Shown here: piece after piece, positions 18,430 to 26,934 of the stretch | Layout: each line of letters begins with the position of its first letter | Position numbering within the stretch: position 1 is the stretch's first letter | From: Gracilaria domingensis | Lineage: Eukaryota > Rhodophyta > Florideophyceae > Gracilariales > Gracilariaceae | Direction: 5' to 3' | Length of the DNA: 64,000 nt | Assembly (NCBI GenBank): GCA_022539475.1 | Contig: VCMS01000211.1 | Span: forward strand, 34,836 to 98,835 | The notes under the pieces: generated by a model | Told to the model about the DNA's origin: nothing | Seen by the model: only the letters and a program-made list of their open reading frames with translations | The model's database searches: none | Program-made: the position numbers and the translations under genes

Positions 18430-18936
18430 GACGTTACGCGTGGTTTGCGCGCGTTTGAAGAAAGTTCAAATAAGCTGGACAACTCGAAAGAGAGAATCGA
18501 CAACGCCGAGACAGCTGAAGAACAGAAACGCCAGATGCTCTGAACTTCAGAGTCTGAAGGCAGCCCAAAGGGTTTCCCGTATCTCCGGAGACCAGGGAGA
18601 TGCGACACACTTTAGTGGCTGAGATTGCACTGGCTGGGACCACGTTCAAAAGACAAAAAAACAAAATCTGGAATGAATCTCGACCAAAAAATTTAGATAC
18701 GCTGCACTTGCCACAGACTATCTCGGTTTTATCTCGGTTTTATCTCGGTTTTACCAGGCAGAGTACGATTTTGCATCTTCTCCCAAAAAATGAAGCCCTA
18801 TCGACGATAGACTTTCGTGAAATTCCCTCGTCTCCTATACCCTTGTATGACGCTGTGCTCTGTAGTTCCTCACGGATTCACACTTCATCCTAGTATCCTA
18901 GTCAAATGCCATTAAATAAAGGTCTCGTTCGTTCGT
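18430..18936. other. Intergenic with a short tandem repeat
   Basis: Lies upstream of the thylakoid-type gene and downstream of the ABC1K fusion gene. It contains three copies of the 11-mer ATCTCGGTTTT at 18720-18752. No coding region is supported. Confidence 0.5.
18720..18752. repeat. 11-bp x 3 direct repeat
   Basis: Three head-to-tail copies of ATCTCGGTTTT. The position, about 300 bases upstream of the thylakoid-type gene, would allow a regulatory role, but nothing else supports one. Confidence 0.6.
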
Positions 18937-21900
18937 TCATCCTAGTAACATTTTCATGATATCTGATTCTCCTCCAGTTCGAAGCAAATTGTCCAGTATG
19001 TCGGCTTCCCCCATTACCTCCACAGTTCCTTCTTCCAAGAAACTCTTTAGGGCCACTTGTGCAAAATTGTGGTACCACCCGGGCATCGGTACATCTAAAG
19101 TCAGACATACTAGAGCAATTACTGCAGCAGAAGCTACGGACATAGCATTCAACTTGTTCAATGTTACCGCCATCGAAAACCTTTCTGATGGCACTGCAAA
19201 AGCAAACGAACCGCCAATACCCCCATGTCCTAGAGCCCCGTGATGAAGTATTTCTCCGGAGCTGTGCGTCGCATCGTACAACATTAAACCAGGGCCCCAT
19301 GCCCGTCGTCCGTCACCGCCATCAACGTCGCACAACTTTCGCCGCAAGCTCTCGACCCGGTTTTTAGTCATTATCCGATTACCATCTATCTGACCTTCGT
19401 TACTAAGAATTGCATAGAGTTTCGCCAAAGCCTTCGCCGTAAAATGCCCGTTTGCTGAAGGAACAAATCCGGCCCGCAAGATGGGGTGGTTGAAGAAATT
19501 CGGGTCGAGCAGATACGCAGGAACATGAGAAGCTGAACTCGGACCCACAAGATCCCTCAACACTTCCTTCGCGTCTTCCTGTACACTTGTCTTTCCTAGT
19601 TGATCTTCCTTTGTTGACTTTCTATCGCCTTTTTCTTTGCCGAACTTGCTTCGCTTTGACTGCGCTCCCTCAACTGCCCGTCCCAAAGCACCTTCCTGGA
19701 GATCAGTGATTATGCTAGACGACAATGATGCAATCGGACCTCCAGAACTGTCCTTTAATAGTTCATCAGGCATAGTCCCACAGAAACACTCGGATTCAAG
19801 GTTTAGTTTCTTCACCAGTTCCCTGAGATGATGTTGATAAGTCTTTCCAGTAATTTTCACTATCAGCCCAGCAACAAGCCACCCAAACGAAAGAGCATGG
19901 TACTCTGATCTTTCCCCAGGAGGATGTGCCGGTTTTGCTGTTTCAAAATGTCTGATTATGCCCTCCCAGTCATCCCGCAATCGTATCATGTTCATATCTT
20001 CTGGTAACGCTTGTGCCAGACCTGCAGAGTGAGACAATATATGGCCGATTGTGGTTAACTGTTTCCCGTTTTGTCCGTAGTCCGGCCAATATTTCGTAAC
20101 AAGATCCCCATACTTGACATCGTACTCATCCTGGAGATGTGCAAACAATATGGATGTAAGTCCTTTGGTACAGCTAAACGAGTTGAATAAAGTTTCCGTA
20201 GTCACTGGACGCGCATCATAACGTCCCATTTGTCCGCAAGCAATGTTGAGCACAAGCTCTCCATTCTTGTAAGCCGCGACTTGCATCCCTATCAGCATCT
20301 TCAATTCATAAAACTTGCTTAATGCTTTTTCCAACACGGCTGCAGCTCGCTCTGCACCATAAACTCCCCCAGAAACAATAGGTTTGTATATAATCTCTTT
20401 CATTCTTTCCTCAGTTGGGCACGACGCTATCACAGCATACTCCGCATATGGCCTTAAGCATTGTAAGTATGAATGACGTACTCCCAGAGAGGATGCAAGC
20501 CCCCTCAGCATACCCAGGGAGCGGAAGAAGAAGACCAAATCGCCTGGAAATGAATCAACCGGTGATCGAGATTCACGTTTCTTTGGCACAGAATCATGCT
20601 CGTCAGAAGCTCCTGTCGAGAAAGCTTGATGTATAGGAGTTTCTTTGGCGTTCCGTTCCAGCTCCTCTTCATTATTCTCATATTTCTTTCTCATAGCACT
20701 TTGCTCTTTCATAGACTCGTCCGGAGGCGCCGTTGTTCGGAACAGATACTTTATCATGTCCAGCGCAGCAGTTGGATCTGCTCGGTTAAGATTCACGCCT
20801 ACTTCAGAAAGCGACTGTACAATAGAGTAGGAGTCGTTGCCGACCGCCGCAAGGATCATCTTCGCAAAACCATGACGAGCGTCGTCTTCGACGCGGACGC
20901 ATATACCAAAATCTAGTAACACTGGTTGACCTCCATTTTCGAGTCTGTTAACCAGAAAGTTGCCAGGATGTGGGTCTCCAGAGAACACTTTACCGACAAA
21001 GAGCTGCAGTCCAAAGCTTCTTGTGATATTAGTTATTAGATTGTCACGGTCTACGGAGTACTTGCTCAAGGTATCCACATCAGAGACTTTACAACCATCG
21101 ATGTATTCCATTACAAGCAACTTATCACTTGTTAAATGTGGTATTGGCTCTGGCACGTACGCCTCAGCAACAAGATCTTCTGGTGCATCCCTAAGGGTGC
21201 TCTTGATGTCCTCAAGATTGGACAATTCATTGAGAAAGTTTGTCTCCAGCGGAACCATTTCGATCCAAGCGTCCAGCACAGGCCTCATATCATACTTTGG
21301 CTCCGCTCCAGCTATCCATATAAGCAGCGTTTTCAGATCTTCCAGATCCTGCAGAAGCATTGGACGAATTCCAGGGTGCTGAACTTTGAGAACGACCTTG
21401 CGGCCCGTGCTTTTCAGTGTCGCAATGTGTACCTGAGCAATGCTGGCACTGGCGATTGGGGACTTGGAATCAAAGTGATGGAAGACATCATTAATATTTA
21501 TGGGTCTCCCATGTTCAGACTGAAAGTGCTTTCCATACTCCGTCTCTCGCAATTGTTCTGTTACAATGCCTTCAACGAGCGCCGGTGGGGTGGGCGGACA
21601 GTCATCGAGACTTTTAGACAGTACAGCAGAATATTCCGGCGGCAAGGCATCAGAGCGCGCAGCTACGTACTGACAACATTTGATCCACAACCCCCTGCGG
21701 GCTGTGGATGTGCGCAAGATACGTTGTGCAGCTCGGGTGTTTGCGCGGATCCAAGCTTCGTCACTCTCCTGATCATTCCTTCGAAGGGTGCGATTGAAAA
21801 TCTGTGTCGTCTTGAGAATGAGATACACAACGGCTGCAGTGGAGAAAACATGAGCGCGTCTTGGGAGATATCGAAGGAATGATGGAAGATGAAATATCAT
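18937..21900 (-). CDS. ABC1/UbiB-like atypical kinase fused to a class C beta-lactamase-like domain
   Basis: 987 codons. After a short hydrophobic N-terminus the ABC1 (ADCK/UbiB) kinase-like domain spans roughly residues 60-430. It contains the A-rich loop (PIASASIAQVH), the lysine strand (VVLKVQHPG), VMEYIDG, GDPHPGNFLV and DFGI. The family KxGQ signature reads KCCQ (residues 74-77). From about residue 530 a serine beta-lactamase/LACTB-like fold follows, with the SxxK nucleophile in NSFSCTKG (about residue 575), ILSHSAGL and ALGHGGIGGS. The same two-domain order is known in plants and algae. ABC1K proteins act on quinone or isoprenoid-lipid metabolism in mitochondria and plastids, and the fused hydrolase substrate is unknown. 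The frame is intact and intronless, and the start Met is the first in the frame. Confidence 0.88.
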   Translation of the reverse strand: MIFHLPSFLRYLPRRAHVFSTAAVVYLILKTTQIFNRTLRRNDQESDEAWIRANTRAAQRILRTSTARRGLWIKCCQYVAARSDALPPEYSAVLSKSLDDCPPTPPALVEGIVTEQLRETEYGKHFQSEHGRPININDVFHHFDSKSPIASASIAQVHIATLKSTGRKVVLKVQHPGIRPMLLQDLEDLKTLLIWIAGAEPKYDMRPVLDAWIEMVPLETNFLNELSNLEDIKSTLRDAPEDLVAEAYVPEPIPHLTSDKLLVMEYIDGCKVSDVDTLSKYSVDRDNLITNITRSFGLQLFVGKVFSGDPHPGNFLVNRLENGGQPVLLDFGICVRVEDDARHGFAKMILAAVGNDSYSIVQSLSEVGVNLNRADPTAALDMIKYLFRTTAPPDESMKEQSAMRKKYENNEEELERNAKETPIHQAFSTGASDEHDSVPKKRESRSPVDSFPGDLVFFFRSLGMLRGLASSLGVRHSYLQCLRPYAEYAVIASCPTEERMKEIIYKPIVSGGVYGAERAAAVLEKALSKFYELKMLIGMQVAAYKNGELVLNIACGQMGRYDARPVTTETLFNSFSCTKGLTSILFAHLQDEYDVKYGDLVTKYWPDYGQNGKQLTTIGHILSHSAGLAQALPEDMNMIRLRDDWEGIIRHFETAKPAHPPGERSEYHALSFGWLVAGLIVKITGKTYQHHLRELVKKLNLESECFCGTMPDELLKDSSGGPIASLSSSIITDLQEGALGRAVEGAQSKRSKFGKEKGDRKSTKEDQLGKTSVQEDAKEVLRDLVGPSSASHVPAYLLDPNFFNHPILRAGFVPSANGHFTAKALAKLYAILSNEGQIDGNRIMTKNRVESLRRKLCDVDGGDGRRAWGPGLMLYDATHSSGEILHHGALGHGGIGGSFAFAVPSERFSMAVTLNKLNAMSVASAAVIALVCLTLDVPMPGWYHNFAQVALKSFLEEGTVEVMGEADILDNLLRTGGESDIMKMLLG

Positions 21901-22680
21901 TGCGCTTCTCTATGGATACTCTTGTACACAAAGCGAAAACGTTGAAAAGATTCCCGGCCTGAAAGAAAGCCTGATATCACTCAGGAAGAGAAGAAATAAT
22001 ACCGTCGCAAAACTGCAGCTGGAGATGGGTGAAGCCGCAGGAAAGAAATCAGGTCATCAAGCTCGATGTTCAAACTTCTAAGTTCAAACAGACGGGCAAA
22101 TGTCGTGCAGAAATCAGAAGCGACAGCAATGACATGGAAAGGCAGGAACGCCAGTCGCTGCGCGGTGCTTGGCGGTGGGGGAAGGCTACCGATGGTACCT
22201 CACACCGTATGGCTGTCGCGAAACAGCGATAGTTTCGCAGCTGCGCGACGCTATGATACGACGGCTGGACGGTGCTTCGTCCTGCTGGTGACACAGTAAT
22301 CTCGGGAGCCACGATGGCGTTGAATAGAACCGCTTGTGGCGACGGAATCAGCGAGTAGCATGACGCACTGTGGTCAGAGTTCATCACGGTGCATGATGAT
22401 CATGCAACAGATCAAAAAGTGACCACAGAAGGTGTGCAAAATGTGACCAAGTGTGCTTTCATTGGCTTGTGCTTAGGGGCGTTCCAGGAGTTTACGAAAC
22501 GATTAAAAGAAATCTGGAAACACGAAGCCAGACAATCAGTGTCGTACACGTTGTGTCGGTGGCTTTCCAGCTCCGTTTCTTGACTGCGACACCAAATGTT
22601 TCCCAGTCAACGTAACAATCGTCACACACGGTTGCATATCCTCCGGCGCTGCAAAGATTTTTGTCTTCCCCGTCAATGGC
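21901..22680. other. Intergenic, no supported gene
   Basis: Only short overlapping frames with no recognisable sequence. It includes the presumed promoter of the ABC1K fusion gene near 21900-22050. Confidence 0.45.
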
Positions 22681-24056
22681 ATGGAACGCGTACCCTTGCC
22701 ACAACAAAATGAAGCTGGCACACAGAACTTGTCATCACAATTCGCGGAACATAACGTATCCGAGACCAGTGGTGTCCAACGCCAAACGCAAGCGCATTCG
22801 TCAGAATCGCAGCAACCGTGTTCAACAAATACACCTCCTCCAACTCTATGTCAAGGTTTGGCTTTACTAAGACAGGCTAAGTTGTCTAACAACAAATTCA
22901 AGCAAGCTCTAAAGTTCCTAAATGTACTAGGTGGCCACAATGCCAAGCAAGCAACAAAACTATGGATTGGGGCCGTTAAAATGGTTCAGAGATCCGTAAC
23001 GTTTGCCGCTCTACTACAACTAATTGAAAGCTCAAGCGACCAAAGTCACAGATATTTTGCAGACATTTTGAGCATTCCCTCGACTACCGTACGGATCCGG
23101 AAAGCTCCAGATGAGCACGAACAGGTATTGTGGCTCCGCAAAGATGTACCCATATTTGAACATGGAAAAGTTGTTGTAGGGCAGCCAAACCTAGGCGAAG
23201 ACGCAGTTCCGACACATTCTTCGGATACACGTCAGCCCACGGTTGAAAGCGGAGAGTATTGTAGAGTTTTGCATGTCTTAGCAGACGCGCGCATGGCCTC
23301 GACCCGACAAAAGCTTACGGAATGCATGACTAGAACGAAACTTGATCAGGAGCAGGAAGACCCTTAGACCGAGCATATTGCACCTCTCTTTAATGACGGT
23401 CAATTTCGACCAGTTGCAGTCGGTACAGTGGCTGGAGGAGTGACGTTGAGCGATATAGGTTTTCTCAACCCTGCAAGACGTCCTCATATTCGCGATGCCG
23501 GAACATTGAAGAGGAAATTTGGAGCCTTCAAGAGTGAGTATGGAACTGCATTGACAAGGTATGAGGCTTCAGGACAAGGAGATCCTGATGCCTTCGCTGG
23601 TTTCGCTGATGGTAAAAGTTATATCATGTATGCGTTTTGCTTTCTGAAAGTTTATCCTGTCTTGGAACCGCTAGCAACGCGTGCCTTAAATTCTGATGCA
23701 CGGAGAGAAGAAGGAGTCGGTACACCACTGCGCGGATATGGATTTGGAGGAAGAGAGATTGGTGAGCCTCGATCAAAGCGACTAAGAATGTCAGCAGCAT
23801 TTCTAGTCATTCTGGAGTACGAAGTCTAATTATGGCTCTTAGGCCTCAAGATGCTGACGTAGCGAAGGAATTGGAGGAGGCGGAGCGTGACAAAATGCAA
23901 TTCGAAGCGTTTGAAGCAGATGCTCGTTTCACGAAAGCAACTGTAGATGCTATTTCTGCGTTGCGAGCTCAAATGGAGAAGACAGACGATACCGACGAGC
24001 AGATAGTTTTAGAGCAAAGCTTGAAGCGATTGTTCACGAAACTTGGCAATAAATAG
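22681..24056 (+). pseudogene. Decayed or interrupted DNA-binding-like gene, possibly transposon accessory
   Basis: The frame opened at 22681 runs 228 codons to a TAG at 23365-23367. It then continues in the same frame to 23829, and a different frame continues to 24056. The second part (LKRKFGAFKSEYGTALTRYE, then SYIMYAFCFLKVYPVLEPLA) resembles the trihelix/Myb-SANT-like DNA-binding proteins that accompany some DNA transposons. The end is a charged coiled coil (DVAKELEEAERDKMQFEAFE). So one protein of about 450 residues seems interrupted by one stop and one frame change near 23790-23830. An intron covering the TAG is possible (CCCTTAG could be an acceptor). The family assignment is weak. Confidence 0.45.
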
Positions 24057-24701
24057 AACTATTAGAGTTTATTATGAGTTACGGTTTTGGATGGAGGCTT
24101 GACTTGATAGGAAACAAAATTGCTTCTTCTGTCTGCGCTGTCGCGCTGCACAAGTTTAGGGATGTTGATGTTGCTTCAGATGGGTATGTGGTGAAGAAGA
24201 ATGTGAGGCTGTGTTTCATGTGCCAATCTCTTCACTCTTCGTGGTATACTATACGTAGGACCTGAGAATGTCGACGCCGCCAGCAGCGGGTGCGGTGAAC
24301 CGCGATCGAGTTGAACGTATTGGGCTCCCCAACAAGGCCAGTATCGACATCCTAATACATCGATAACGCAGTTGCCCTTGACCACCAGTTTGCGATGAGA
24401 TGGTGTGCAAGACAAACTAATGAGAACTTTGTGTTTTGCTCGACATAATGAACGCAGAGGACGTCATCGATAAGAACGATGAACAATTACCCCATATTAT
24501 CTTCGCTCGTCATTGAACCATAAACATAGAATTTCTTTACTCCAGCGAGAACTGTTGCCCTTCTTGATTCCTGTTCGAGATAGAATAGACAAAAAGGAAA
24601 GCAAGAAAGAAGGGGGGGCTGCCGTGCGTAGTGGGACGTTTGGACGTTTACATGGATGCGAGACTAGTGGCACGTAGACAGTAGCTGCGGGCGCGCGCAG
24701 T
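24057..24701. other. Intergenic, no supported gene
   Basis: No coding region recognised. The right end is the 3' flank of the L22 gene. Confidence 0.45.
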
Positions 24702-25049
24702 TTATTCGTCGTCGGATTCGTCGTCGTCCAGGTCCTCGCTGATGTTAAAGTAGCGTAGTTCGTACGTGTTCTTGTCGGATGCTACTACGCGCATCCAGTC
24801 GCGTACGTTTTGCTTCTTGAGGAACTTTTTAGTGAGGTATTTGAGATACCTTTTGGGGAACTTGATGTTCGCTTCGACAGTGATACGATTCTTTTCGCGC
24901 GATACCTTGACAGCATCACCCAATTGATTGGTCTTGTTACTCGCCTTGATCCGTTCGTTCAAAAACTTCAAGCTCTTCCTTGCTATCCCACGTTGCGATT
25001 TTGTCGCAACAATGTTGAACGCCACAGCGGCGCTATGCAAAGCGATCAT
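24702..25049 (-). CDS. RPL22: Cytosolic ribosomal protein L22 (eL22), 5' part missing
   Basis: The 3' exon encodes the conserved body of eL22: [19 protein letters not shown], then [39 protein letters not shown] and an acidic tail [12 protein letters not shown]. The normal first ~25-30 residues (the strand ending DCTxPVED in the family) are absent. The residues in front ([20 protein letters not shown]) do not fit. A GATAG/CAAGG acceptor just before the conserved part suggests that the upstream sequence is intron and the first exon lay further right. That position is now occupied by a Harbinger transposase ending 42 bases away and then by a Gypsy element. Either the intron was invaded or the gene is a truncated copy. 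Confidence 0.82.
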   Translation of the reverse strand: MIALHSAAVAFNIVATKSQRGIARKSLKFLNERIKASNKTNQLGDAVKVSREKNRITVEANIKFPKRYLKYLTKKFLKKQNVRDWMRVVASDKNTYELRYFNISEDLDDDESDDE

Positions 25050-25090
25050 ATAGCTTAGCGTAAATCACATAGAGTTGTTCAAATCGTTTC

Positions 25091-26389
25091 CTATCTTCGC
25101 CGTATATATCCCAATCGCTGTAGTTCAAGCGCGATGCTGTCTCGCATCACTGTAGATTCTCTTCTTCTGTTACGTGACCGCATATTTTCCGATTCCGTAT
25201 GCAACATGTTCTGAAAATGAACGACGGGGGAACCATGCACACTATTGTCCACATGACTGGGCAGGGTCTCAAAAGAAGCACCATCTTCTGTGTCTACTAT
25301 AAAGTTGTGCAATTTGCACGCAACGATAATAATCAGAGTTACTTTGTACAGAGGATATCGAATAGCAGACCAGAATATTCCAAAGCGACAAATCAAGATC
25401 CCAAAAGCTTGCTCAACTACTGTCCTGCAAGACGACAAATAGGAATTGAAAGTGTCCTCCAGTACGCTTAAATTCTTCCCGGGATACGGAGTCAATACTC
25501 TGCATTCATTGGAATAGGCATCATCAGCAACTACAGTTGCCCAGCCAGGTAAACTAGATCCTTTCAGTACTTCGTACAATTTTGTCGAAGCAAACGCTGT
25601 AGAATCGTGAGTCCCTCCTGAATGTGTTGCTGAAACGAAACAAAATTTGTAGTTTGCTTGGACGGCGGCTTGGACACAAACTGCGAAAAATCCCTTCCTA
25701 TTGTAGTATTTCTTGGGATCTTTAACCTCAGACATTCGGGGCTTCGTTATCTCTATCTCCAGTCCATCCAGGGCTGCAACCACTCCAAACATAGGAGAAC
25801 GACGTATTTGCGTAAACATGTTCGCGTTTTCTTGACATTCTTGCTCCGTAATTGGAAACCGAATTTCTGGAAAGAGAATATCTAGCGCACAAAGTGTTTC
25901 CTCGAAAAGACTGTATACAGTACTAGATCCAAGACCGTATGGCCATCCAACATCTAAGTAACTAGCCCCAGCCAGCAGGCGTAGAGTCACAAACAACATC
26001 AGCTCTACTTTTAAAGACGTTGAAGCTGTTGATTCTTGACACTGTGTTCTTCTCAATGATGGTCTTAGTGTGTCAGAAAGTAGTCGAAATTGTGCTTTTG
26101 TTAGGCGATACATTCGCTTGAATTGGTCCTCTACAATATGTTGCATGTGATGTTGTGCATTGAACACAGGGCGGGGGAGAACAGTTTTCAATGTTTTGTT
26201 TCGATGAGCATCGTTGTACACAGAGACCAAGAGCTGTAAAAGAATTAGGTCTTTTCGCCTTAGAGCACGTAGCTTGAGAGTTTTTCGGAGCACATGAGGG
26301 CGCAAAAGTGCGCGTCGAAGAAAACCGCGGTTGTGTAATGTAATACTATGAACCGTTGGCAATAGCAATCGGCACTTTGGGGATGGCAA
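25091..26389 (-). CDS. PIF/Harbinger (HARBI1-like) DDE transposase
   Basis: 432 codons, uninterrupted. The DDE_Tnp_4-type core is visible: first Asp in VVAALDGLEIEI, then YYNRKGFFAVCVQAAVQANY and SGGTHDSTAF, second Asp in WATVVADDAY, and the Glu in CRTVVEQAFGIL, followed by YKVTLIIIVACKLHNFIVD. The N-terminal third is a basic helical region typical of the family. No terminal inverted repeats or 3-bp target duplication are obvious to me in the short flanks (25050-25090, 26390-26465), so the element may be truncated on one or both sides. The intact frame suggests a recent insertion. Confidence 0.88.
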   Translation of the reverse strand: MPSPKCRLLLPTVHSITLHNRGFLRRALLRPHVLRKTLKLRALRRKDLILLQLLVSVYNDAHRNKTLKTVLPRPVFNAQHHMQHIVEDQFKRMYRLTKAQFRLLSDTLRPSLRRTQCQESTASTSLKVELMLFVTLRLLAGASYLDVGWPYGLGSSTVYSLFEETLCALDILFPEIRFPITEQECQENANMFTQIRRSPMFGVVAALDGLEIEITKPRMSEVKDPKKYYNRKGFFAVCVQAAVQANYKFCFVSATHSGGTHDSTAFASTKLYEVLKGSSLPGWATVVADDAYSNECRVLTPYPGKNLSVLEDTFNSYLSSCRTVVEQAFGILICRFGIFWSAIRYPLYKVTLIIIVACKLHNFIVDTEDGASFETLPSHVDNSVHGSPVVHFQNMLHTESENMRSRNRRRESTVMRDSIALELQRLGYIRRR

Positions 26390-26465
26390 GAGCGGCCGGG
26401 GGCGAGTATCACACTTGGAACACGTGTGGTTTGGCGAACCCCAATGGTTCTATTTATTTCTAACT

Positions 26466-26809
26466 TGTAGTATTTGTACCATAGGTAGTATAGTTAGTAC
26501 ACGTGGTGCACTGCGTTACAGTGCACCACTCCAGAGGTTGAGGCGCCTCGCAGCCGATACTTAGGCTGCTGGAGCTGCGCCTCCCTCCTGTGATAAAGTT
26601 AGAGACCCTCTTGGCAACTACTTGACCCTTAGGTTAGTAAGTACCAACACCCTTCAGGTTTTCAAGCCGTCGCTACGTCGCTCGCCATCTCCTGTAGGCA
26701 CGACAGTTAGCGCTCGCCCATTGCACCTTCATACCAGTGGTCTCGCCGTTGGCCCTCATCCTTTGGACCTTTCCACTCCGTGGTTAGTGACCCGTGCCAC
26801 TATACTACA
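26466..26809 (+). repeat. 5' long terminal repeat
   Basis: 344 bp bounded by TGTAGTAT and ATACTACA, perfect 8-bp inverted termini with the canonical TG...CA. The LTR is followed after 4 bases by TGGTCTCCCGACC (26814 onward), which has the TGG start expected of a tRNA primer-binding site. The last 25 bases recur at 34561-34585. Confidence 0.78.
26503..26529 (+). other. Perfect hairpin in the LTR
   Basis: GTGGTGCACTG, a 5-base loop, then CAGTGCACCAC: an 11-bp stem without mismatch, inside the 5' part of the LTR. It is preceded by TAGTATAGTTAG, which resembles a tRNA A box. It could be a regulatory or RNA-packaging structure. Confidence 0.6.
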
Positions 26810-26934
26810 TTTCTGGTCTCCCGACCTAGAATTCCGCACGGAAGTGAAGAACGACCTCTAGGAAAGACGAACTACCGGAATCCTACCACTGGATCTGGAC
26901 TACTGACGGACTGGTATATCAAGCACCCGCCTTC

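Noticed and set aside
26483-26560. tRNA-like gene in the LTR (TAGTATAGTTAG A-box-like)
   Set aside because: The stem is 11 bp with a 5-base loop and there is no acceptable B box or acceptor stem, so it cannot fold as a tRNA.
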